Source: Marihabitans asiaticum (GTDB lineage Bacteria; Actinomycetota; Actinomycetes; Actinomycetales; Dermatophilaceae). From it: a stretch of 64,000 bases of DNA. How positions within the stretch are numbered: position 1 is the first letter of the stretch; each line of letters begins with the position of its first letter. The notes under the pieces were generated by a model. The model had not been told where the DNA came from and ran no database searches. It worked only from the letters and a program-made list of their open reading frames with translations. Below are positions 18,296 through 25,324 of this stretch, piece by piece. The position numbers and the translations under genes are program-made. The DNA lies in contig NZ_VIUW01000001.1 in assembly GCF_007828725.1 (NCBI RefSeq), positions 62,001 to 126,000 of the forward strand, read 5' to 3'.

Positions 18296-19957
18296 TCAGG
18301 TCGCGACATCGCACTGGACCTCCGACCACGTGCTCGAGACCCCCGCGCGGTCGACGCGCACCTGAGCACACACCTTCGTCCCTGCCTTGGCCTTGACGAG
18401 GTGGCGACGGGCGTCCTGCACCGAGACTGCGTCGGCCGCCTCGACGTCGCCGTCCTCACCCTGCGCCGCCCGCACGGTGAAGCGGTCGGTGCGCTGCAGG
18501 TCGTCGCTGGTCCAGGTCAGCACGACGCCGCCCTCGCCCGGAGCGGCCGCGAGCGAGGGAGGCTCGGGCACCGCGACGATCGGGCCGGAGCTCTCCTGCT
18601 TGATCGTGCTCGTCGAGCTCTGCTGCGGCTCGGCCTGCTCCCCGGACCGGGTCAGCGCGACCGCCGCCGCACCGCCGAGGAGGACCAGCGCGAGCAGGGC
18701 GCCGACGAGCGTGCCGGGGCCGATCCTGATCGTGCTCTCGGCTCGCGCGGGACCAGTGGCCGCGGACGACCCTTCCGCCCGGACCCGCTCGCGGTGCACC
18801 TGGACCGTCCCGGCATCGGCCGGGTCGGACTGCTCCACGCCTCCGGCCGTCGTCTCGGCGGCGGACACGGCAGGCACGGCGGGGCGCCGGTCGGTGACGG
18901 AGTCGCTCGGGTCTGACGGGGCTGCCGGATCGGCTGGCCCAGCGCCCTGCGGACCCCACCGCGCCGCGCTGCGCCGTGCCGTCGCCGGGTCGAGGGCTTG
19001 GGCGCCGCGCACCGCCTGGGGCGCCTTGATCCGGGTGCGGTCGTCGCGATCGGGGGTGGACCGCCGGTCGGCGACCGTGGTGTGACCCTGCTCGTCGAGG
19101 ACGACGATCTGGGTGCGCGGCAGGCGCTGCTCCTGCTCGATCGCCTGGAGGGCCCGGGCAAACTCGATCGCGCTGGCCGGGCGGGCCTCGGGACGCTTCG
19201 ACATTGTTTGGGTCAGCAGGCGCTCGAGCGACGCCGGGACGTCGGCGCGGCCGGTGGCGGGCACCGCGGAGTCGCGGATCCGGGGCATGAGGTCGTAGGC
19301 GGAGTTGTCGCCGCCTGGCACCTCGAAGGGAGAGCGGCCCACGAGGAGCTGCCAGAGGGTCGCGGCGAGGGAGTAGACGTCGGCTCGGACGTCGCCGTTG
19401 CTCTGACCGAAGAGGACCTCCGGCGGTGCCCACGGGACCGAGACGCCGATCTCGTCGAGGTCCTCCTCGAGCGCCGCGCCCCGCCCGGCGATGCCGAAGT
19501 CGGTGAGCCCCGGTGCGCCGTAGCTGCTCACGAGCACGTTGGCGGGCTTGATGTCGCGGTGGATGATGCCGGCGCGGTGCGCGGTCTCGACCGCGCTCGC
19601 GAGCTGGATGCCGGTGGTGAGCACCGAGTCGCAGCTCAGCCGCTCGGCGCGGGCGCGGGCGGCGAGGTTGGGCGGCGGGTAGTACTTCATCACGAGGTAC
19701 GGGCGGCCGTCCTCGCTCGTCCCGGCGCGGAAGATCTGCACGATGAAGGGGTGGTCGGCGAGCTGGGCCATCGTGTTGGCCTCCTCGATGAACTGACGCC
19801 GCAGCGCGTCGGTCAGTCCGTCGCCCTTGAGCACCTTGACCGCCACCGGCATCCGAGGCATCTCCTGCTGGTAGAGGAAGACGTCGGCGTAGCCCCCCGA
19901 GCCCAGCGGCTGGATGTAGGTCAGGCCCGGCAGCTCGGGTGGGACGCCGACGCTCAT
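18296..19957 (-). CDS. Membrane Ser/Thr protein kinase with FN3-like ectodomain
   Basis: 553 aa. The kinase domain (about 10-270) has the glycine loop GSGGYADV, AVKVLK, the catalytic HRDIKPANVL and DFG; the activation-loop end reads VPWAPPEV. A disordered Pro/Ala/Arg linker follows, then one transmembrane helix (about 415-435, LVGALLALVLLGGAAAVAL) and a single fibronectin-like extracytoplasmic domain instead of PASTA repeats. It probably phosphorylates threonines read by the adjacent FHA proteins and by the FHA domain of EssC, with the PP2C phosphatase (21548-22324) reversing this. The start overlaps the stop of the upstream FHA gene by 4 nt (ATGA). Confidence 0.93.
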   Translation of the reverse strand: MSVGVPPELPGLTYIQPLGSGGYADVFLYQQEMPRMPVAVKVLKGDGLTDALRRQFIEEANTMAQLADHPFIVQIFRAGTSEDGRPYLVMKYYPPPNLAARARAERLSCDSVLTTGIQLASAVETAHRAGIIHRDIKPANVLVSSYGAPGLTDFGIAGRGAALEEDLDEIGVSVPWAPPEVLFGQSNGDVRADVYSLAATLWQLLVGRSPFEVPGGDNSAYDLMPRIRDSAVPATGRADVPASLERLLTQTMSKRPEARPASAIEFARALQAIEQEQRLPRTQIVVLDEQGHTTVADRRSTPDRDDRTRIKAPQAVRGAQALDPATARRSAARWGPQGAGPADPAAPSDPSDSVTDRRPAVPAVSAAETTAGGVEQSDPADAGTVQVHRERVRAEGSSAATGPARAESTIRIGPGTLVGALLALVLLGGAAAVALTRSGEQAEPQQSSTSTIKQESSGPIVAVPEPPSLAAAPGEGGVVLTWTSDDLQRTDRFTVRAAQGEDGDVEAADAVSVQDARRHLVKAKAGTKVCAQVRVDRAGVSSTWSEVQCDVAT

Positions 19958-21555
19958 CGGGGCACCTCGAAGGTGACCGAGACGGAGTCGGCCAGGACCA
20001 GCACAGACCCCGGCTCGAGGGTGAGCTGCTCCTCGGGCCGCAACCGGGTCGGGGCCGCACCGGGCAGCTGAACGGTCGTGCCGTTGGTGGAGCCGAGGTC
20101 CCGGGCGAGCACGTGCCAGCCATCAAGGATGATCTCGAGGTGGTTGCGGGAGAGGTCGTTGTCCGGGCTCGGCAGCCGCACGACGTGGGGTTGACGGGCG
20201 ACGTCGAGGTCGGGCTTGGCCTTGGGCGAGCGGCCGAGCAGCACACCCCGGTCGAGCGGGATCTCGTCGCCGGAGTCGAGCCGCAGGACCCCGAGCGCGG
20301 GCCGCGCGGCCTCGAAGGCCTGCTGATCGCTCATCGCGCGTGCGCAGACACGGCAGACGTCGAGGTGGGGTGGGCTGAGGTGGCCGGCGGGGCAGATGAC
20401 GGCGAGCACCTTGGGGCCGTCGACGGTGGCGGCCTGGGCCATGAGGGCGTCGCGACCGGTCGTGTCGGCCCCGGGATCTACCGCGCCATCGGGCTCGGCG
20501 GCGTCGTCGGGTGACGTGGTCGGTTCGTCGGTCGGAGGCGACGCCGGCGAAGGGGGTGGCGGCGACTGGGGCGAAGGGGGTGGTGCCGGCTGGTCCGCGC
20601 CGCCGGAGCGTGCCCACGGGACCGAGGAGATCACTCCGCTCGCCGGGGTCGGCGAAGAGGGGATCGAGGACTCCGCGGACGGTGTGGGCTTTGCCGGACT
20701 CCCCGCTGCCGCGTCGTCCTCCAGATGATCGTCGGCATCGTCGTGCTCCGGCAGGATCGTCTCCGACCCCGGCTCGTCCCGGGTCACTCCCGCCGCGGCC
20801 TCCACCTCGTCGGGGGCAGGGGCCGCCGGCGGGTCCGGCCTGCCCATCTGAGTGTCCCCGAAGAGGAAGTCGTAGTCGGGGACGTCGTGCTCGTTGTCGT
20901 TCCCAGGGCCGTCGTCCTCAGGCCGGTCGCCCTCACCGCCGTCCTCCGAGGGCACGTCGACCTCGCGGGAGTCGAGGTCAGACGCGCTCTCGCCGACCGG
21001 CTCGTCGTCCTCCAGGGCGCCCTCAGGGCGCCCACCCTCGTGATCTGGCTCGTCGGGAGCGCTCCCGCGAACGACCGCCGCGGCGCCCTCGAGGGCGCTC
21101 GGCGGCCGCCAGCCGGCGATCAGGCTCAGGCGCTGCTGACCGGTGGCTGCCTCCGCCGCCGGTGTCTCCCCCGCCCGCAGCTCGACTGCCGCGATGTCCT
21201 CGCCGAGATCGACCTCGGTCCACGGACCCCGGCCCTCGTGCGCAAGGGTCTCGTGCGCACGAGTCTCGTCGTCGGCTGCCTCGTCGCCGACACCGGTGCC
21301 GGCCACCGCTCGACCGGTGCCTCGGACCACCACCCGGCGCCCCTGCACCAGCGCGAGGTCGGGCATGCCGCGCACACCGCCGACGACCAGCGCGTCGAGC
21401 ACGTCCTCGAGCGAGACCGTCTCGGCGTCGGCGAGTCGGTCCACGGCTGCGGCCACGGGGTCAGTCAAGTGCTGCGGCAGCAGGCCGCGCACCCCCCCGA
21501 CGACCAGCTCACGCCAGCCGTCGCCGGCGGTGAGGACGACCTCGGGGTCAGCCAC
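19954..21555 (-). CDS. FHA-domain protein with zinc-ribbon-like motif
   Basis: 533 aa. GTG 21555 is chosen as start because it overlaps the PP2C stop by 8 nt; an upstream extension of the frame would run inside the phosphatase gene. The N-terminal ~110 residues are hydrophobic/acidic with a repeated VVGGVRG motif. Then comes ~250 residues of acidic, proline-rich disordered sequence and a Cys/His cluster (ICPAGH ... CRVCARA, about 385-405) typical of zinc ribbons. A C-terminal FHA domain follows (about 430-533: VLLGRSPKAKPD, LSRNHLEI, DLGSTNGT). The FHA binding residues R, S, H and N are all present. Likely a phosphothreonine-dependent scaffold for the neighbouring kinase. Confidence 0.82.
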   Translation of the reverse strand: MADPEVVLTAGDGWRELVVGGVRGLLPQHLTDPVAAAVDRLADAETVSLEDVLDALVVGGVRGMPDLALVQGRRVVVRGTGRAVAGTGVGDEAADDETRAHETLAHEGRGPWTEVDLGEDIAAVELRAGETPAAEAATGQQRLSLIAGWRPPSALEGAAAVVRGSAPDEPDHEGGRPEGALEDDEPVGESASDLDSREVDVPSEDGGEGDRPEDDGPGNDNEHDVPDYDFLFGDTQMGRPDPPAAPAPDEVEAAAGVTRDEPGSETILPEHDDADDHLEDDAAAGSPAKPTPSAESSIPSSPTPASGVISSVPWARSGGADQPAPPPSPQSPPPPSPASPPTDEPTTSPDDAAEPDGAVDPGADTTGRDALMAQAATVDGPKVLAVICPAGHLSPPHLDVCRVCARAMSDQQAFEAARPALGVLRLDSGDEIPLDRGVLLGRSPKAKPDLDVARQPHVVRLPSPDNDLSRNHLEIILDGWHVLARDLGSTNGTTVQLPGAAPTRLRPEEQLTLEPGSVLVLADSVSVTFEVPR

Positions 21556-22324
21556 GGCCCTCTCCGTCTCGTCCGCGGGGGGCGGTGTCGACCTCGACCG
21601 CCTCGTCGGAGTCGCTGGCCACGACGATGACCGAGATGTTGTCGCGGCCCCCACCGGTGAGCGCGAGCTGCACCAGCTCGTCGGCGATGACCTGCGGCTC
21701 GCCCTCGCTCGTGAGCACCCGGGCGAGCTCGTCGTCCGCGACCTCGTTCGTCAGGCCGTCGGAGCAGACGAGGAATCGCTCGCCGGCGGTCGGCGGGAGC
21801 ACCCACAGATCGACCTTCGGCAGGTCCTGTCCGCCGAGGGATCGGGTGACGACATTGCGAAGGGGGTGGGTGCGGGCCTCCTCGGCGGTGATCAGCCCAG
21901 CGTCCTGCAGCTCCTGGACCTCGGAGTGGTCGACCGTCACCCGGCGCACCGAGCCGCCCACGGCCCGGTACACGCGGGAGTCGCCGATGTTGACCACGGC
22001 CCAGTGCCACGTCCCCCCGGCACGCACCCGCACCACACCGGAGGCGGTCGTCCCCATGCCCGCGCGGGAGGGATCCTGCAGCACCGCGTCGCGGATGCGC
22101 TGGTTTGCGGTGGCCATCCGGTCACGGACGTCCTCGGGGTGGACGTCGGGTCGACCGACGAGGTCGCCGAAGGTGTCGACGACGATCCGGCTGGCCACCT
22201 CACCCGCAGCGTGCCCACCCATACCGTCCGCGACGAGGTAGACGCCGGAGTCCGCGATGAGGGAGTCCTCGTTGTCGGTGCGCACGTGACCGACGTGCGT
22301 GCGGGACCCGACGGTGAGCGACAT
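21548..22324 (-). CDS. PP2C-family Ser/Thr protein phosphatase
   Basis: 258 aa from ATG 22324. All PP2C metal-site motifs are visible: RTDNEDS near the N-terminus, VADGMGGHAAGE, NIGDSRVYR, VCSDGLTNEV and GGRDNISVIVV at the end. It is a cytosolic Mn/Mg-dependent phosphatase, the expected counterpart of the Ser/Thr kinase two genes downstream. The open frame extends further upstream, but that part is Arg/Pro-rich and overlaps the 157-aa gene, so the start is placed at the conserved N-terminus (MSLTVGSRTHVGHVR). It overlaps the FHA gene by 8 nt. Confidence 0.92.
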   Translation of the reverse strand: MSLTVGSRTHVGHVRTDNEDSLIADSGVYLVADGMGGHAAGEVASRIVVDTFGDLVGRPDVHPEDVRDRMATANQRIRDAVLQDPSRAGMGTTASGVVRVRAGGTWHWAVVNIGDSRVYRAVGGSVRRVTVDHSEVQELQDAGLITAEEARTHPLRNVVTRSLGGQDLPKVDLWVLPPTAGERFLVCSDGLTNEVADDELARVLTSEGEPQVIADELVQLALTGGGRDNISVIVVASDSDEAVEVDTAPRGRDGEGRG

Positions 22325-22356
22325 GCCCTGACCTTCTCCCGCGGTCGCGGCTGCCG

Positions 22357-22830
22357 TCAACGCGAGAGCCTCACGGTGACGAGCACGTCGTGCAGCGACT
22401 GGTAGCTCGACATGACGTCTCCCCCACCGACGGCCCCGACGACGTGCACGAGGTCGAGCAGCACGCCGCGCTCGGACCCGGCGATGAGGTGAGCCTGGAG
22501 GACCTGGCCGACGTCGGGGTCGATCCACGAGACGTTCACCCCGAGCCAGGGCACGCCGTTGATCGTCACCCGGAACGGCTCGTCGACGACCCCGTGCTCC
22601 TGCCCGTCGGCGAAGGCCTGGAGGTCACGGCGCACCTCACGCACGTCGAAGGTGATGTCCCGTGAGTACCCGCGCACCATGACGTTGCTCGCGAAGCCCG
22701 AGGGTGCCGACACCTCGCGGGCAGCCATCAGGGCACCCACCATCCGCATCGGAGCCCAGCCGTCGGGGAGGTCCAGGTCGACCGTCGGGGGGCCGGGGAA
22801 GGCCTCGCTGGGGTAGCTGATCGTGCGCAT
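22357..22830 (-). CDS. 157-aa protein, paralogue of the next gene
   Basis: Not assigned to a named family. MRTISYPSEAFPGPPTVDLDLPDGW opens like its neighbour at 22841-23314, which starts MPLITYPSPVVPGPP; both are exactly 157 aa and end in a VMKTL/LVTVRLS-type strand. The shared pattern, a beta-strand, a DGW/DSW turn, a long central helix and C-terminal strands, recalls the Mog1/PsbP/LpqN-type alpha/beta sandwich, but this is a weak fold guess. No signal peptide or transmembrane helix is seen. It lies 10 bp after its paralogue and 32 bp before the PP2C gene, so it is probably co-transcribed. Possible role: a chaperone or accessory factor for WXG100-type substrates (inference). Confidence 0.75.
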   Translation of the reverse strand: MRTISYPSEAFPGPPTVDLDLPDGWAPMRMVGALMAAREVSAPSGFASNVMVRGYSRDITFDVREVRRDLQAFADGQEHGVVDEPFRVTINGVPWLGVNVSWIDPDVGQVLQAHLIAGSERGVLLDLVHVVGAVGGGDVMSSYQSLHDVLVTVRLSR

Positions 22831-22840
22831 CGAAGGGGCG

Positions 22841-23314
22841 TCAGGGGTTGATGCGCAAGGTCTTCATCACCGAGCGGATGAGGTCGACCTCGGTGTCGGC
22901 GCGAGAGCCGGCGCAGCTGCCGGTGAGCTGGAGGACGGCGAGCACCGACCCCTGCGGCTGCGCCGCGAAAAGATGCACCTGCGCGATCGTGCCTGCAGAG
23001 TCGTCGACGAAGCTCGTCGAGGCCCCGAAGAATGTCCTGCCGTCGATCTCGGTCTCGAAGGTCTGACCCAGCTCTCCCCCCTTCGACTCCGCGTTGGCCC
23101 GCAGGTCCTCGACAGCCTGCTCCGGACCGAACTCGGAGCCGCGGTGATAGTGCCGAGCGACGATGTTGGTGAGGAGAGACCCGTCGCTGCGCTCCGGCTC
23201 ACGGATCGCGAAGAGCGTCTCCGGCGCCCACACCTGCTCCCAGGAGTCGGGTGCCTCGATCGTCAGCGGGGGCGGTCCGGGAACGACCGGGCTGGGGTAG
23301 GTGATCAGTGGCAT
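22841..23314 (-). CDS. 157-aa protein, paralogue of the gene downstream
   Basis: Same length and layout as 22357-22830, with MPLITYPSPVVPGPPPL at the N-terminus, APDSWEQVWAP, a central NIVARHYHRG and TEIDGRTFFGAS, and a helical end (LIRSVMKTLRINP). Sequence identity to its neighbour is low, so the duplication is old or the two have split roles. It lies directly downstream (27 bp) of the WXG100-headed candidate effector, a position where Ess loci often encode effector-specific chaperones or partners. No catalytic motif is recognised. Confidence 0.75.
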   Translation of the reverse strand: MPLITYPSPVVPGPPPLTIEAPDSWEQVWAPETLFAIREPERSDGSLLTNIVARHYHRGSEFGPEQAVEDLRANAESKGGELGQTFETEIDGRTFFGASTSFVDDSAGTIAQVHLFAAQPQGSVLAVLQLTGSCAGSRADTEVDLIRSVMKTLRINP

Positions 23315-23341
23315 GCTCTCTGCTCCTTGGGGTCAGATCGG

Positions 23342-24778
23342 TCAGAATAGGTCGGGCAGGACATCGAGGACTTCCTTGGGGCTGAAGGAGACGTCGAACT
23401 TCACGCCTCCTCCGATCCCCAGCGTGGCGCCCACGTCGACCGAGACCTCGACGTTGTCCATGCTGATCTCGGCATCGACGTCGGCGTGGGCACCCACGCC
23501 GACCGACAGCTCGCCACCGGCGGTGACCTCCGCCGGCCCTACCTTGCCGGAGAGCTCACTCTCGGCCTTGGCTCCCGCGAAGGCCTCCGCGTTGACACCG
23601 ACCTTGGCGCCTCCCGGTCCGATCGACGCCTCCCCGCCGACCTTGGCCTCCGCCCCGACGTAGGCGGTTCCCTGACCGCTCGCGCTCATTCCGTTCCAGC
23701 TGCCGGTCTGGAACTGGGCCCCGGCCCGGCTCGCGTAGAGACCCAGGCCCGCAGACCCGGCGGCCGCAGCGCCGGTCGGCCCCACGCCGACGCTGCCCTC
23801 CGCCTCGGCCCGGGCCTCACCGGCCGCGACAGTCAGCTGATTCTCTCCGGATCCCCACTGCTTGTGGGCCAGGCTGACGGAGGCCTCCTCGGCGCCCTTG
23901 CGCTCCCAGAGGTCGTTCTTCACCTCGCCGCTGACATCGAGGTCGACCCCCCGCGAGGCCGCTCCATCCTCGATCCGCTCGACCCCGTCATTGAGACCAC
24001 CGGGTGCGCTCCACAGCCCGTACCTCGGGTTGGACTCGTCGTTCCAAGGCCGCTCGGGGTCGGCCTTCCACCGGGTGTAGGCGGTGTCGTGCTCGCGAGA
24101 CCACTCGTGGGTGAACCCGTCGCGACGCTCCCAGCCGTCACGCTCGGAGTAGACGCGGGTCATGGACTCCTGCGAGCCCGGCCCGTCGCCGCTCGAGGAG
24201 TGTCCCCCGTAGTCGACACCGACAGGGTTGCCGTGCTCGTCCAGGCGCACCGCCGTGCCGGGCGGGTAGAGGTTGCCCGCGGAGTCCTCGTACCAGGTGT
24301 TGCCGCGGTCGTCCGTGATCATCGTCGAGCCGTCGGGCATCGACGTGCGCTGGTTGTCCGGGTCGTAAGGGTTGCCCGACGCCTTCGAGTGGCTCGGGTC
24401 GATCCAGTCCTTCTTGCCCTCCGTTGACTGCTCCCCAGACGGACCCGAGGGGCCCGACGGTCCGCTGGTCGGCGACCCTCCTGTCCCGCCGTCGCCGTGC
24501 CCACCCTCGGCGCTGACCCGGCTCTGGGCGTCCGCCTGCTGACTCAGCTCACGAGAGACACGACGCAGCTCGTCGGCCAGCGTGCCCAGGGCGGGGGCGC
24601 CCGAGGACTGCCACCGGCCGTGGAAGCCGGCGAAGTCGTCGCCCCGCCACGCGTTCTCCAGCGCCGCGATGGACCGGGTGGCCTGCGAGACGAGCGAGTC
24701 GACCTCGCTCGCCTGCTGGCTCAGCACGCGAGCCGACTCGCGGACAGCGCCTACGTTCATGCCCTGTCGGACGCTCAT
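23342..24778 (-). CDS. WXG100-headed candidate type VII effector with glycine/alanine beta-repeat C-terminus
   Basis: 478 aa. Residues 1-90 are a WXG100-like hairpin (MSVRQGMNVGAVRESARVL, with W-R-G in ENAWRGDDFAGF). Residues 100-210 form a Gly/Ser/Pro-rich linker, then an aromatic-rich block (WERRDGFTHEW, AYTRWKADPERPWN). The last ~200 residues alternate small and polar residues (AEAKVGGEASIGPGGAKVG-type strands, rich in Gly, Ala, Val, Glu), as in repetitive beta-structures; no nuclease or NADase motif is seen. It is likely exported by the EssC-type system. It has its own putative promoter with the 18-bp palindrome at 24846-24863. It could be a toxin, a pore or a surface protein; there is no obvious immunity gene. 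Confidence 0.8.
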   Translation of the reverse strand: MSVRQGMNVGAVRESARVLSQQASEVDSLVSQATRSIAALENAWRGDDFAGFHGRWQSSGAPALGTLADELRRVSRELSQQADAQSRVSAEGGHGDGGTGGSPTSGPSGPSGPSGEQSTEGKKDWIDPSHSKASGNPYDPDNQRTSMPDGSTMITDDRGNTWYEDSAGNLYPPGTAVRLDEHGNPVGVDYGGHSSSGDGPGSQESMTRVYSERDGWERRDGFTHEWSREHDTAYTRWKADPERPWNDESNPRYGLWSAPGGLNDGVERIEDGAASRGVDLDVSGEVKNDLWERKGAEEASVSLAHKQWGSGENQLTVAAGEARAEAEGSVGVGPTGAAAAGSAGLGLYASRAGAQFQTGSWNGMSASGQGTAYVGAEAKVGGEASIGPGGAKVGVNAEAFAGAKAESELSGKVGPAEVTAGGELSVGVGAHADVDAEISMDNVEVSVDVGATLGIGGGVKFDVSFSPKEVLDVLPDLF

Positions 24779-24816
24779 CGAACCCCCTGCTGGTGTGGCG
24801 GACCTTAACGGCGATC

Positions 24817-24863
24817 ACCCTAGGCAGGACGGCCCCGGCACGTACATGGGGAGGACTCCCCAT
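24817..24863 (-). promoter_or_regulatory. Putative promoter with 18-bp palindrome (second copy)
   Basis: ATGGGGAG-GA-CTCCCCAT at 24846-24863 matches the element at 1557-1574 except for its 2-nt centre. TAGGGT on the minus strand (24822-24817) is a candidate -10 box 23 bp downstream, and the start codon of the WXG100-headed gene is at 24778. The two copies share both sequence and spacing to the -10 box, pointing to one regulator for both secreted-substrate transcripts. Confidence 0.6.
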
Positions 24864-24868
24864 CCCCC

Positions 24869-25255
24869 TCACTCGTCCGGCGGCGTCCCCACGTAGAGCC
24901 GCACCTTGAGGCGGTCCTCCCCGACCTCGAGGCAGTCTGCCCTGGCCTGCCCGACCTCGACGGTCTCGCCCTGCTTGCAGCTCTGCTCGATGTCGCCGGC
25001 GACGAAGGTAGCGACGCCCCCTTCGGCCTTCTCGAAGTCGTAGTGGTCGGCGAACTCGCTGCCCGACTTCTCCGGGTCGACGTAGAAGGGCAGCTCGACG
25101 CTGTCGGCGGAGCCAGTGGTGTCGACCGTGCACACGCCGTACTCACCAGACTCGAAGCTGCACGACGAGGTCTGCTTGTTGCACCCGGCGAGCGTGGTGG
25201 CCACAGCCACCGCAGCAAGCGCCGCCCAGGTCCGACGCGCTCCTCGCGTTGTCAT
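24869..25255 (-). CDS. Small lipoprotein
   Basis: 128 aa from ATG 25255, chosen because AGGGG lies 9 nt upstream; ATGs at 25264 and 25261 are too close to it. MTTRGARRTW is followed by a hydrophobic stretch and the lipobox LAGC, so it is exported and lipid-anchored to the outer face of the membrane. The mature part has four further cysteines (SSCSF, GVCTV, QSCKQ, ADCLEV) that could form two disulfides, and an acidic, beta-rich composition. No family recognised. The stop lies 5 bp from the palindrome of the next gene. The gene is preceded by the 14-bp motif shared with the Ig/FN3 gene. Confidence 0.75.
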   Translation of the reverse strand: MTTRGARRTWAALAAVAVATTLAGCNKQTSSCSFESGEYGVCTVDTTGSADSVELPFYVDPEKSGSEFADHYDFEKAEGGVATFVAGDIEQSCKQGETVEVGQARADCLEVGEDRLKVRLYVGTPPDE

Positions 25256-25295
25256 CACCATCATCCCCTGCTTCCCATTCTCGCGGTCTCGGCGC

Positions 25296-25309
25296 CAGTG
25301 TGCCCCACC
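25296..25309 (-). promoter_or_regulatory. Putative promoter motif, second copy
   Basis: CAGTGTGCCCCACC, identical to 17514-17527. On the minus strand it gives CACACT as a possible -10 box about 40 nt before the lipoprotein start. It lies in the 69-bp gap between the CCA-adding enzyme stop and the lipoprotein gene. Confidence 0.35.
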
Positions 25310-25324
25310 AGCCGATCGAGGGCA

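Noticed and set aside
23342-24778. Polymorphic toxin with immunity gene
   Set aside because: No nuclease, deaminase or NADase motif at the C-terminus, and the next genes are paralogues of each other rather than a typical immunity protein.
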